Assembly: GCA_900660155.1 (NCBI GenBank)
Contig: CABFPE010000191.1
Location: 1,132,637 to 1,196,636, forward strand
DNA length: 64,000 bases
DNA from: Hofstenia miamia
Taxonomy: Eukaryota; Xenacoelomorpha; Acoela; Hofsteniidae
Direction of reading: 5' to 3'
The notes beneath the pieces were generated by a model, which did not search any database, was not told where the DNA came from, and worked only from the letters and a program-made list of their open reading frames with translations. The translations under genes and the position numbers were made by a program. Every line of letters starts with the position of its first letter. Position 1 is the first letter of the stretch. Positions 12,255-24,600 of this stretch are shown here, in pieces.

Positions 12255-12393
12255 ATGGCAAGAGATACATACACAGGTAACTCATTTCCTTCTTTGACAT
12301 TTTTGTTTACTATATATCAGGTATTGACGAATACTATGATTGTCAAGTATCGAGTATTTCACGTATTTGGCCTAACTCAAATGCGTATTTGAA

Positions 12394-12434
<41 letters not shown>

Positions 12435-15400
12435 TCCCTTGAACTTGAAGGAACTCCAACTTGACAGTTTTTTTGGTCACACAGTCATGTACAAAACAAG
12501 TAGGCATTCAAACTCCCGTTTTCATTTACTTGAAATAAAAAGAATAAAAAACCATTGTTAGACATTTTCTTTCCCTCCTCGTTTAAAACACTTGTTTAAA
12601 ACAGTGCTACCCTGAAGTGAACACATAAATGGAAGTCCAACCAAATTACCATGGTAATATAAATGTGGAGTTCATCCATTTCAACGCCATTTGAGTTACT
12701 TAATTTCCTTCACAATATAATATTTAATATCGATTTACGTCATATTTTTTTAGAAACATCGTGACTTTTATTTTAGAGCACACTGATGATCAAGAAGTGA
12801 GCAGAGGATTCTGCGATATCATTCTTATTATCTTCTCATGTCTGATTATTTTTTGTACTTTACCTTTTTCTCTCTTTCTCGCCATCAAAATAGTTCAAGA
12901 ATATGAAAGAGCTGTCATTTTCAGACTTGGTCGCATTCTAGGAGGTGGGGGCAAAGGACCAGGTACATTTTCAAAATTAACATCCGTTACCTTCATAAGA
13001 CTGTTAAAAACTTGTTTTCTTAACATAAAAACACCGCTTGAAAATAAGGAGTTTGAACTTGCAAATTATTGTGGTTTTAAGAAAAATTATTATTGCATTT
13101 TTATCAGATGTGCCCCCTTATCAGTTTGATTCTACTATTATGCAAATGAATTTCTTTAACCCTTCTTCTATTATTGAGGCGATCTAATCGCCATCAAGCC
13201 CTTAGCTTGCTTTTGCAAATTATGGGGGCCCCTGCGAAGTTCAATAAATTAATCATAGTTTTACTCATGTGAAATAGTTTCGCACTTTTTCATTGAATTT
13301 TTAATAGAATGGCATTAGTATTTGATGTATTTTAACTAAAATATATTCACTCTAATTTAATTACAGAATATTAGAATTAATACTATGGAGTTTTTGCATC
13401 CAGGATGCCTGGAGGAAGGTGGCCAAGTGACCCAACAGGAAGGGCCATGCACCCTACCCCTGAGCCACGGCCCTGATGCCCATGGGAACAGCAACCACCC
13501 TGAAATATTTTTTTATGAAAACCGTGCGAATCCCATCCAGATGCGACGTAGGGGGGGTTCTGACTTTATAAGGGCAAAGAAGAAGGGGACAATTCTCTAT
13601 TTTGGGTTATATATGACGAAAACAAATAAACCATAATTCCACCCTAACCGACACCTAACCTTACCCGAAATAGGATACTCGACCCTATGATTTCTTGTAA
13701 GTTAAGTTCATTTTAATATTCATGAATGTAAATTGTATTTGTAAGCCCGTATTTATGAGCTTGAAAATTTCGCAGATCCTCTGTTACAGAATGGGAACCC
13801 TGTCGGTTCGAATTGCGAGCCATACCTAAATTATTTTAGTGCTTCTAGGAGCTTCTTTTATGCTAGTTCTAACCTCTAACACAAACTATGATTGTAATTT
13901 GAGCCAGCCCGGCCAGCAGCCCATGTATTTTATCAAAAGTTTACCATATCTGGCCCCACCACCCATACTTTCTTTACCTTAGCCCGCATTGGACCCATAT
14001 GCTTTTGCCACAACAATCAAAATTTTACATAAAACAGAAACAAAATGTTAGAAAATTACAAAATTTATGTAAAAACAACAAAGTCGATATTAATGCAGAG
14101 CCCGGATTGGTTTGTTGAATACAAGCTGCAAAACAAATAGATTACATAAATGGAAGTATTTTTCAAATATGCTGTTTTGCAAGATTAGTTAACAATGTGT
14201 GGCCTGCACTTCGGGCTGTATACATTTATTTTGGCCGGGCCCGCAGCCCACTCGAGTCCACCATTGGTATAACTAGCAAGTTGAAAACTACTAGTTTTTC
14301 ACCAAATGTCTGTTCGTAAAACTGAAAAATATGCTATCTAAATAAATCTAAAATGTAAATTCGCTGTAAATGCTATTGTTGCAATCTCACTTTACTTCTG
14401 TTTACAGAGAATAAACGAAGGCAGGTGTGCTCCGAATTATATTGCACGGAGTTAAAAATCGCAAACAATTATTTCATTCAGTTTTTATATTCAATGATTG
14501 CTATAGCAACGATCTATTACTTTGAGGCGGGGGATACAATTTAATTACAAGTTACATTTCCAATCAATATACATGATATAGAAGAAAAGTGATACATTTT
14601 AGTGACAAATTCGCAAATACTGTACTTTGGCATTATTCATAAATGTACCGAGGGAACCAGCTTCAGTTCTATGCCTAATTGTGCTGTGGGAGAGTCGATT
14701 TCTGCTTTAAAACAATTTGTTATAAATTTCATACATTTTTAATATGGAAATGATGTAGTGTAAATTGATTGTTCTATAAAAGATACACATACTTTGATTT
14801 GTAGTAAACTAACTTATGACAGTAAACTGACCGAGCTTGGCTGCAACCGGCATAGCCAAAAATGTCAATAAAATTGCTGCACTGTACATTTGGGGAAATA
14901 GAATCTACATACACTAATTTTTAAAGAAAATAAGAGTAATTAAAAACTCTTTAAAAACCGTAAGTTTTATAAGTTTACGGTCGGTCATTTCCATCATCGT
15001 AAAAAATTAATTTATGGAAACCTGTAGTAGAAAAAAAATTATTGTATCGCAAATATTGTAAACCTGAATGATTTAGAAATGTGTGAGTATTAAATGACAT
15101 GGTATTTACATACAGTCTTGTTTGAAATAATAGCGCATAGATGCAAAAACACGGTGCAACAAATTCAATCAATTTTCCACTAATTAATTAAGTAACATGA
15201 AAAAAATTGTTTGCAAATATTTTGCATGCAGATCAGTCTTGCTTGTTGATCAAACATATCAGTCGAGATAATTCTCGTTTCGAAACCATGGGCAAAAGAA
15301 AAACGTGCAACGAAATACGAAAATTGATCATTCGGAAACATCGCGAAAATTTATCGCAGAAAGAAATTTCAAACTTGTTATCCGTTTCACGTCATGTTGT

Positions 15401-18400
15401 TTACCGAGTAGTTACGACATACCAAAAACTGGGTCGCATCGATCGCAAGAAACCAACTGGCAGACCATCAAAGTCGACCGAAAAATCACGTCGAAATTTA
15501 TGCCGACTCTCACGTCTTTGCCCAAAACTCACATCAAAAGAGCTAAAACATGACTGGACAGATGGCCACAAGTACCATGCCTCTAGCGTACGCCGCATTT
15601 TGCTGAAATATGGACTCTATGGAAGACATGGAGCCCGAAAGCCACTTCTCAAGAAAAATCACGTTTTGGCCCGTCTAGTGTGGTGCAAACAAAAATTAAA
15701 GAACACCGTCTCAGATTGGAGTAAAGTTGTGTTCACCGATGAGAGTCGTATTCAAGTTAAATCAGGACGCATGGAGTTTGTTAGACGCCCAAGAGGAGCC
15801 GCTGAGCGCTATAAACCCCAATATTTATGTCCTTTAGTAACGGGTCGTCAGCAGTCAATTATGGTATTTGGAGCAATTTGGGCAACAGGTCTCCGAAAAA
15901 TAGTCAAAGTCGACGGAACAATGGACAGTAAGCAATATATTGACATATTGCAACAACATATTATGCCAATAATGGAAGACGATCAGTTGCTGCAGTAAGA
16001 CAACGCCCCTTGTCATGTTTCGAGGGAGGTTAAAGCATTCATGGAAGAAAAGGGCGTAGCCCTCCTCCCAGACTGGCCCGCAAGAGCTCCTGATATCAAC
16101 CTAATAGAGAACGGATGGGTGGAACTAAAAACCAGAGTGGATAAAAGATCAGACGTCACTATTCGAAATTTATGGCGAATTGTCGAAGAAGAATTTTACA
16201 AGATACCTGACGCATTTCTCCAAAATTTGTTTCAATCGATGCCCAGACGAATGGCGATGGTAGTCGCGAACAACGGACACCCCATCAAGTACTAAAGAGA
16301 CTCTTTTAACATTCAGGCAAACTATTTTATCGATAAATTCATTTGTTTTTGAAATATTCCGTTTCAAATAAATTTTGTTTCGTGCGCTATTTTTCTAAAC
16401 AAGACTGTAAATTATACACAAAGCCTCCTTGTGGCAAGACGTCAACAGCAATATTTTTATCAAAAAAGATTCAAATTCGAAAATTGAGGTTCGCAATTAA
16501 TGGCCCCATTAGGAAATCAATTCTTAACAAACATAAATAGAGTATTTTACCACTTATCAGGACGTCTGTGAATATTTTATTGACATGCATGATTTTATGT
16601 CTCAACAGTGACGTATTTTGTCATTAATTTGTATTCTATAAGAATATAATAAATTTATATTTAATCTTATAATTGAAAATTTTATAGGACTTCATTTTCT
16701 CATACCTACAATCGTTTTAAGATAAGGCTTGATGAAAATTACTTCAATCTAACTGAAGACAATCTGTGGACCCTTTATTTTTTCCCGCAACCATATTGCA
16801 TGTAATAATACCCATAATTGTATGTAGAAAAACGGCATACACTGAAAAAACTTATTTTTGAAGAATCGTTTTTGTTTAGTGAGAACCGATTTAAAGATAG
16901 TCCGTAACAGCCAAAAAATAAGAAAGGTGTTTAAAATGTTACCATTACCACTAAATTTATAGATAGAAGAATGGCAATATCATCACGTGTTCATCAATCA
17001 CAAAGTTGTGCTCAGCTTTGTTATGTCTGTGGTAAAATGCCTGATCCAATTTTGATCAGTCTTCTCTCGCTGAATCCTTGCTTCACAATATGCTTTGGGA
17101 ATCAAAATAATGCAGAGGCTGTTCTATATAGCTTTACGTTCTTGTTTTGAATACCAGCATTTTTGAGTGACTGCCTTCTTTTCTATATATTTAACCTACA
17201 AATATTAAATAAGCATTTTATTAAATGCCTTGTAAGTTTACACTTCAATGATCAATTATAAGCAACAGTGCACATATTTTATGTATTTTAAGGAATATTT
17301 CTTTTATTTGAGAAAATATATTTTTCATAAATAAGTGTTTTTGAAATGTTCTGTTGATAGGTAATAATATGATGATGACAGAAGTCTGCCAACGTGTGTT
17401 GTCTAAGATGCCCTGATAAGGGTTAATAGATCAGGGCTTGGAAAGCAAGGATTTGATGACATTACGTCTTAGGCCATACCGATATGAGTTTGATTTAGGA
17501 ACAAATTCGTCTGGAAGTAATTCTGCTAGAATTTGAAATATTTTGCGGATTTTTAAATTTTTTCATTGAGCCACAAAAGATGAGCCTTAGTGATGGCTGC
17601 AGTTTATATAGAAAGTTTCCAATTTTCGAAGAGATTTCATTGAACACTCTGCAAGATTAGAAAAAAATATTTAGGAAGTGCACATAGACCTATTAAATTA
17701 GGAAATCTGTTAGGGAAATGTTGAAAAATTTGAATTAGGAATATGAAAACGGGCACAGGGATGGATCATTATGAAAATTGCGATTTTATAATTTACCTGC
17801 AATGAAATCTAGTCGAATATGCCAATAAATGTTGCAAGGACTGATTTAGACACTCGTATTGGAATGAAACACATCTGATTGATTCATTTCTTAAAAACAT
17901 AATTCATTAAGGTCTTTTCTAACAGATTCGTAAATCCCTGTATCATTTGCTATTATTTTGTTCACTTAATTATTTAATTAGCAATTTTGCACTTCAAACT
18001 TTTGTGTGCTCAAGTAAAAAATTAGTACTAATTATTTCTGCTATTTTTAGTATCAAACTAATATGACGTCAAAGGATATAATTGGTTTTAAAAAAAAATT
18101 ACTAACTTTACGAAATGATGATATAGTTATTTGTTTAGTTTGTTTTTCTCTAAATGTATAAATACATACAAATTTCAGCATGTTGAAAATCGGGTGCGGG
18201 TCTAAGATATAATGATTTAATTGCAAATATAATTAATACTCTGATTGATTGTTTTCCTAATTTGAGCTTAGTCACGTGATAGTTAGCACTTAGACTGAAA
18301 AGTTAAGATTGGTTCTTGTAAAAGTGATGTTAACTTTTTGAAATTCCGTTATCGACTAGATTTATTTTCATAATCAAAGAAAAATAAATTTCTCAAATAA

Positions 18401-19721
18401 AATTCTGTCTCATTGATGAACCTACTAAGGAATCACACATGATAAATTTCAATAAGAAATGAATCATTATTGAATGAGTAGCATCCATTTTTACAGTGAA
18501 AATGAAATTACGTTGCTGCTTGACCAGCCGCATTTGTATTAAGTAAAAGTGTACTAATTTCTAACAAACGTCAAGAAGGCTCCCCCATTGTTAACATTTT
18601 TCACAATAAAATATCATCATATTTGTATAAAACAGGCACCTGTCAATATTAGGTTGTTTAATTGAGATTAATATTTGTATTGATTTCTTTTCTTTAATTG
18701 CAGTGTTTAACACTCCTTTGTGAAATCTCATGTAACTTAGTATATTTGATTAAAGCTTTGAGAGATTTTGATAATTCAATAGATGAGATAAGAGAAGAAA
18801 TTAATTAGACTTTGTTAGAGTTTGATGTTGGCAATTACATTTAAAACTATTAGTTATTTCAAAATTGGGGCTATTAATTTGAAGATTTTCAGTTCTTTTT
18901 AAATATTTTAGGAAAGTACAATTTTTAAAATGATGTCTTAGAAAAAATTCATATTTTAACTATAAACTTCAAAAGAATTATTTTAATGCAGTTGTAACGA
19001 GTTTAGACACTTCGATTGTTTACCAAAGTTGTTGCAAAATTCTGACGTCATAAATTCACAGCACGAAGTGTTTTTTCATTAGGTGAATTATTGTCACAAC
19101 TTAAAGATGAGAGAATAATTTGAAACGTAGTAAGATTAAGTTTTACTTTCTTGTTCTGCTTTACTGGCCATTTGTTTTAGCTAGTTTATTTTAAGTCATT
19201 TTTTTTAAAACAAAGTATATTAATCTATTTTGGAAATTTAATGTAAACGATACTAACTTGGATACTTTAATCCAACTATGACAATAATCCAAGCTACTTT
19301 TATAATTGCTAACACTGTTGTTAATACTTAAGGTAAAGAAATTCTATTTTTCTGCTGTACTAAGAATGTTGAGAAAACTACTGTGTACGTAGAAATATAG
19401 CCCAATTTTCAGTATCTAATTGTCATCCAGGCAGATTGTGACCTGCAGTCCAAAATTCAAATGTTATAGGTTGGTGCATTGTCAATTTTGTGTCGTTAAT
19501 TTTCTTAAAATTTTCAATAAAAAGTTATTGAAAATAATTGATTTAATTAAAGGAAATTTATTCGTTTGTCAAATGTTTATTATTTTGATTTCTTAGTCAT
19601 ATATCGAATTCATTGATGTTTTCTAAAGTTTTTTTTATCAAAGTTTGAATTATCTATATTTCATTGCTTTTTAAGTATTCTCGCAATCCAATATATATAT
19701 ATATATATAATGATAAAATAT

Positions 19722-19763
<42 letters not shown>

Positions 19764-21106
19764 AAATCAGCCAAACATATTTGCTTAAGATATCCATTCC
19801 TTGCTAGATATTCATGTAGTTGAAGACACAGTGCACTATAAAATTTGAAAATTAATTCGGTCGGTCAATGTAGAATTGTAATTGACAACCGCTTAGCTTA
19901 ATTAAGGATTACCTTTTCATGCAATTTAGATTTTACTGAACAAAAAAATTTTGAAAGTTTTATGCAAATGGTTGAGATGCAAATACTTTACCAAAATGAC
20001 GATATTTTAAAACCTACGCACTTAGAAAAATTAGATTTTATTGCAGTGTTCTGTTAACGTTTAGAAATACACTAACGTTTTAGAAATGTTTAACAAAAAA
20101 CAATTTTTAAATCATTATCTTGCGAATATTATTGGCTTGTCAATTATCATATTCTCCTCAGATTTTAATGAATAAATCTTTTAATTAAATCTTTGTATTC
20201 TTAGGACTGTTTTTCATAATCCCATGCACGGACACTTACATCAAGATTGATATGCGAACAATTTCTTTTGACATCCCACCCCAAGAGGTATAAACTTTTG
20301 ACCTTGTGTGTATGAAAATGTTAGTTTAGATCTTAACCAAAGACAGCGTGACAGTTGCTGTTGATGCGGTGGTTTATTATAGAATTAACAATCCAACGAT
20401 GTCTGTTACTAATGTAGAAGACTCGCAGAAGTCAACACGGTTATTGGCACAAACTACTCTTCGTAACGTTCTTGGAACAAAGATTCTTTCAGAGATCTTG
20501 TCGGAACGAGATGAGATCAGTGTTGGGATGCAGACATCACTGGATGAAGCTACTGATCCATGGGGAGTCAAAGTGGAAAGAGTGGAAATGTATGAAATAT
20601 TCATTTCAATTTAGACTTAAAATTTTAATTTTTTTAACTTACATTAATAATTTGCTTGAAAAAATTTAAATATAAGGTAATTCTCACTATTTGTATAAAT
20701 TTGTATTTCATGAAATATATTGTATTAGATAAGCTTAAAATATTTTGAATTTAGTAAGGATGTGAGATTGCCTCTTCAATTGCAAAGAGCTATGGCAGCA
20801 GAAGCTGAATCTGCACGCGAAGCAAGAGCTAAGGTATATTATTTTCAATTTATTTTAAAAACTTTTAGCTACTATTTCTATTTTTGAAAGCAGGCATTTT
20901 CGATATATTTTCTATAATTTTTAGCACTAAGCCTTTAATTATAAAAAATCTCGTAATTTCTTGAAATGATCAATACTCTTTAATTTTAATTTTATCAAAT
21001 TTATATAAAAATATGTATTCAAATAAAGTGTTAGCCACTTACTAAAGTTTGAAAAATTTTTTTTTGATTGAACTTAGTAGAGAATTTGATCTTTGATTGA
21101 GTTCTT

Positions 21107-21139
<33 letters not shown>

Positions 21140-21318
21140 TTAATTATGTATTTTTTTAAAATTTATTTATTTATATNNNNNNNNNNNNNNNNNNNNNNNN
21201 NNNNNNNNNNNNNNNNNNNNNNNNNNNNNNNNNNNNNNNNNNNNNNNNNNNNNNNNNNNNNNNNNNNNNNNNNNNNNNNNNNNNNNNNNNNNNNNNNNNN
21301 NNNNNNNNNNNNNNNNNN

Positions 21319-21354
<36 letters not shown>

Positions 21355-21577
21355 TGTTTCATAGGTAATCGCTGCTGAGGGTGAACATAATGCGTCACGA
21401 GCACTGAAAGAAGCATCTCTCATTATCTCTGAAAGTCCCGCTGCTCTTCAACTTCGATATTTACAAACGCTCAATACCATTGCAGCAGAGAAAAATTCCA
21501 CTATCATATTCCCCATTCCTCTTGACATGGTGATGAAAAACAACAATCAAAAAGGAGGTTCTTCCACTTCCTTTTAG
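12255..21577 (+). CDS. STOM: Stomatin (band 7 / SPFH-domain membrane protein), six coding exons
   Basis: Coding exons are 12255-12276, 12777-12962, 20205-20287, 20330-20589, 20755-20833 and 21365-21577. All junctions are GT-AG and in phase, giving 280 aa (mammalian stomatin is about 288). Residues 1-19 are cytosolic. About 20-47 form the hydrophobic hairpin with the conserved kink proline at P37 (TLPFS) and a Cys near the membrane at C20. [14 protein letters not shown] starts the SPFH domain, followed by [52 protein letters not shown] and an Ala/Glu-rich helix ([15 protein letters not shown]). [14 protein letters not shown] and [16 protein letters not shown] close the oligomerisation region. 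Stomatins scaffold membrane microdomains and modulate ion channels and transporters. The first exon (MARDTYT) is the least certain. Intron 2 is 7.2 kb and full of transposons; intron 3 is only 42 bp. The N run 21177-21318 lies in intron 5. Confidence 0.95.
12394..12432. repeat. (AT)n microsatellite in stomatin intron 1
   Basis: Almost pure alternating A/T over about 38 bases, within the 500-bp first intron. Confidence 0.9.
13195..13475. mobile_element. hAT MITE, copy 1 (in stomatin intron 2)
   Basis: This 281-bp element is homologous end to end with the element at 22274-22550: shared interior AATAAATTAATCATAG, TTTTTCATTGAATTTT and CTATGGAGTTTT segments, and GC-rich ends. It begins CAAGCCCTTAGCTTGC and ends GAGCCACGGCCCTG. 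Flanking octamers ATCGCCAT (13187-13194) and ATGCCCAT (13476-13483) match at 6 of 8, an eroded target duplication. It has no coding capacity. Confidence 0.75.
13484..15112. other. Stomatin intron 2 sequence with GC-rich hAT-like remnant (13900-14270)
   Basis: Intronic. Between 13900 and 14270 two GC-rich islands (GAGCCAGCCCGGCCAGCAG and GGCCGGGCCCGCAGCCCAC) bracket AT-rich sequence. They resemble the ends of hAT MITEs with GGCCCG-rich termini, but no 8-bp duplication was found. The rest has no recognised content. Confidence 0.4.
15113..16407 (+). mobile_element. Tc1-like transposon, 1295 bp, with terminal inverted repeats and TA duplication
   Basis: The left terminus CAGTCTTGTTTGAAATAATA (15113) is matched by the right terminus TTTTTCTAAACAAGACTG (ending 16407) in inverted orientation, about 21 of 25 positions. 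TA flanks both ends (15111-15112 and 16408-16409). The element lies in stomatin intron 2, in the same orientation as the gene, and carries one transposase gene. Its near-complete structure makes it the youngest-looking DNA transposon in the window. Confidence 0.9.
15288..16295 (+). pseudogene. Tc1-like transposase with one in-frame stop (DD35E spacing)
   Basis: A single frame of 336 codons from ATG 15288 to TAA 16293-16295 is broken only by TAA at 15996-15998. Residues about 10-55 are the first helix-turn-helix ([20 protein letters not shown]). A GRPSKS hinge is followed by a second DNA-binding helix set. The catalytic triad is FTDES, then DNAPCH just after the stop, then NLIENGW. Thirty-five residues separate the second Asp and the Glu, so this is DD35E rather than the classic DD34E. 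The stop stands where a Gln is usual (LLQ-stop-DNAPCH) and is explained by one CAA to TAA transition. Tc1 transposases excise and integrate the element at TA. As written the product would be truncated before the second catalytic Asp. Confidence 0.92.
16408..20204. other. Remainder of stomatin intron 2
   Basis: AT-rich intronic DNA. No reading frame, element end or RNA gene was recognised apart from the AT repeat at 19690-19758. Confidence 0.6.
19690..19758. repeat. (AT)n microsatellite, interrupted
   Basis: Two alternating A/T tracts (19690-19710 and 19724-19758) separated by ATGATAAAATATTAC. Confidence 0.9.
21107..21350. repeat. (TA)n tracts flanking a 142-base N gap
   Basis: TA repeats at 21107-21140 and 21319-21350 border the N run 21177-21318 in stomatin intron 5. 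The gap probably reflects unassembled TA repeat, so true intron length is unknown. Confidence 0.9.
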
Positions 21578-22273
21578 TATGCACGATAATACTATTTTCC
21601 CCTTCCTAAAGAAAGACTAAGGACCTGTTTTCATTTGTGTTTTCATTCTAGTATTGATTAAATGTAGATGATTGCTTGATGACATTGAATATATTGATGT
21701 TTAAATATCCTTTAATCAGAAAATGATGTGAAGTTTTGCTAGTTCTATATAACAGAAATAGACATCTTAATTTCTTAGGAAAGGTCAAAATAGCGGTCAT
21801 CTATTTTTTGTATATACAATATATCACCCGAAATATCATAAAAATATAAGCAAATTATAATTCAAATTTGAACGTTTAAGAATTGAAGTCAATCAAAGCA
21901 TCGTATTATAAAACACTATTCATTAATGTATCAGTTTGTCGTTCAAAAATAATACGTTAATGACAATATTTATCAAACTGATACTGAGTTATCTAATAAA
22001 TATTTATATTGTCTTATCTTATATGCAATGAAAAAAATATATTCGAACTCCTCTGCCAGTTAACTAGATATCTCATTAGTTTTAGCTTGATGTCTTGCAA
22101 ATTTGAAAGAGATTCTTCGTAAGTACATTTGTATTAGACATGGGTGGCAAATTTTTGCCGCAAATCTGGCCCGGCCCATCAAAATTAATACCAATTCGAT
22201 TCAATTTATGGTACTTGTTAATACAAATTTGATTTTTTCAAATTTATGGATTAAAGTTGATTATATTTGGAAC
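21578..22273. other. Stomatin 3' flank with a hAT-like GC-rich terminus near 22138
   Basis: This contains the presumed 3' UTR; an AATAAA occurs at 21995. TATCAGTTTG and CAAACTGATA around 21928-21984 could form a hairpin. At 22138-22186, GGGTGGCAAATTTTTGCCGC followed by TGGCCCGGCCC resembles the terminus of GGCCCG-type hAT MITEs. No partner end was found. Confidence 0.4.
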
Positions 22274-22550
22274 CAGGCCCGTGGCTTGCATTTGAAATTT
22301 AGGGGGGGCATGGCCCCGCAAAGTTCAATAAATTAATCATAGTGTTACTCATATAGTTTCACACTTTTTCATTGAATTTTAAATAGAATTGCATTAGTAT
22401 TTTATATATTTTAACTAAAATATATTGACTCTAACTTAGTTACAAAATATTAGAATTAATACTATGGAGTTTTGTATCCAGGATGCCAAGAGGAAGGGGG
22501 AGCAACAAGGAGGGCCATGGCCCCCTGGCCCTCCCCTAACCATAGCCCTG
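22274..22550. mobile_element. hAT MITE, copy 2, with perfect 8-bp target duplication
   Basis: This 277-bp element has ends CAGGCCCGTGGCT (left) and, reverse-complemented, CAGGGCTATGGTT (right). The octamer TTTGGAAC is present immediately outside both ends (22266-22273 and 22551-22558). An 8-bp duplication and CAGG termini are typical of hAT elements. The interior matches the copy at 13195-13475 throughout. Without coding capacity it must have been mobilised by a transposase elsewhere. Confidence 0.9.
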
Positions 22551-22939
22551 TTTGGAACTTAATAATTTTTGAAGATTGTATGATAACATTAATTTATTGG
22601 TAGTTCACATTTAATTGTAAGGATTTGTAATGTTAATTAAATTCACCAAATTTATATAGAATGCCCTAAATATATTATATTAGCGTCTATTAGCCATATT
22701 TCCATTTGTGTTACTTTTATGTAACAAATCGATTTGTCCGCATTTTGAACACTTTTATGCAAGCCTGTAAAGAAATATTGAAATGTTTTTATATGGACAC
22801 ATCTATGGGGTAGGGCCCGCTCATTCAATGATGCTAGTACTACGGATAGTTTATGGACACAAATTTTTCTTAAAATCTAAGTTCGCAACTTCTATCAGCA
22901 TTTGTCCAATAACAGATATGCCTAGAGAAAATCCCTTCA

Positions 22940-24600
22940 AAGAGCTTTTGAAATTTTGGTCTTAAAATTTTTATTATTACTTATACATGGAATCGAAGCA
23001 AATCCTGGACCTTTACTCATTTATGAAACATACCTAAAAAATATTTTATCTAAGAAAGATATGATTAATGACGTTCATTTAAATGCCCAGAATTTATCTA
23101 ATAAAAATTGCCATTACTAGTCACTTATTAGCAATTTTCATGAAAATATAGTGTTAGCAATTTCTGGGTTTATCTGCACTGACCTTGATCATGTCTGGTC
23201 AGATAACAATGATGAATATAAATTATTTAGAAAAAAGAGAGTTCATTGTAATATACTGAGATCATTTCATCCAAAGCAACGGAATGATATAGTAAGCTCA
23301 GAAAAATTCGAAAGCCTTTGGGTTGAAATTGATAACCCCATCAAAAATTCTACTTTTAAAATGCAATTAATTAATGTTTCATACTGCCCAAATAAATGTA
23401 ATACTAATGAATTTTTTGAACAACTTGAAAATGAAATTTCACTGGCCCACTCGGAAAATAAAGATTTAATATTAATGGGTGATTGGAACCTAAATTACTT
23501 AAATAAACGTGATAATAAAACGATTAATCTCTTTTTTAATACTTTTATTTTAAAAACGGCAAATGCCTTCATTCCTACAAGAATCGCAGCCAACAGTGCA
23601 ACTTTGATTGACTATATATATTGCACTGCCTAAAATAATCTTGACTTCTTATAATATTCCTCTGAATTTCCATTCTCTGATCGCTGTATGATATCAGCCA
23701 GTTTCTCTAAAGCTAAAATAAACTCTGAAATATCCAAAACTTGATCATTTTTCGCGAAAAATTTTCTGATAATATAGATAACCTGAAAAACACACTTTCA
23801 CGTGAAAATTGGACTTCTGTATACGTTGCGATTGATCCTAACATGATCAAAAACTTTCTTGATATTCTGGAATCCTATCTAGATGAATATTGGCCGGAAA
23901 AGAAAATCCTTGTTACTAACCATTCTTCCAAAAATATAAAGAATGACAAGCCTTTGTTTCCGATTTCTGCAAAGAATTAATAACAAAAAAATGACGCTTT
24001 TAAATTTTTTCTGAAAGTTTAAATTTTTCTCCTTAAAGTTATGCATTATATAAAAATTCGTAAAGCTTACAATGAGTATATTAAACGTGAATACAGAACA
24101 TTACCGAACCAAAAGATTAAATGGAGATTGATTAACGATATCAAAAGCTTCTCCAATAGAAAATTTGTAGACCCTGAAGGAAATCAATACGTCACCGATT
24201 TTGAAATTTCCAATATTTTAATTCAAACATTTGGAAACCTAGGTAATTATGAAGGTCCTCAAATAAAATTCCAGGAAATAAATCCTAATAGGCACACCCC
24301 TGAATTTGGTTTTCGCTTTCTAACAAGGTTGGTAGTAATTAAGGCAATCAAGAAACGAAAATCAAACTAGTCAAGCGGACCCTCGAAAATTCCAATATGG
24401 TTACTAAAAAACAATGCGAAATACATTACTGAGCCTTTAAATTATATCTTTAATGAATGCCTAAAATGGGATATTTTCCTGATTTCTCCAAACAGGCTCA
24501 TATTACTCCAATTTACAAAAAGGACGACACAAATTGTCCCAAAAACTATCGACCTATATCTATTACATCGGTTGGTTATGACGAAACCGCAGCGCAGATC
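22940..24600 (+). pseudogene. CR1-type LINE ORF2 remnant: 2A-like motif, endonuclease, start of RT
   Basis: In order: a hydrophobic stretch and HGIEANPGP (22986-23012, a 2A-like motif), an APE-type endonuclease (AISGFICTDLDHVW, SLWVEIDNPIKNS, LMGDWNLNYL, ATLIDYIY) at about 23090-23633, a linker (23741-24370), and RT block 1 (HITPIYKKDD, NYRPISITSV) ending near 24590. It is cut off before the catalytic YADD, and stops and frameshifts separate the parts. The protein is close to the minus-strand copy at 38384-39328 (shared LWVEI.NPIKNS, NVSYCP, ENKDL.L.GDWNLNYLN), so both belong to one family. It would have nicked target DNA and primed reverse transcription. Nothing recognisable lies at 22559-22940. 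Confidence 0.87.

Noticed and set aside
13740..13830. tRNA-like B box (GGTTCGAATTGC) near 13804
   Set aside because: No convincing A box, acceptor stem pairing or anticodon arm; not called as a tRNA or SINE.
22138..22750. Outer hAT element enclosing the MITE at 22274
   Set aside because: Only one GGCCCG-type terminus is visible; no right end or 8-bp duplication was found.
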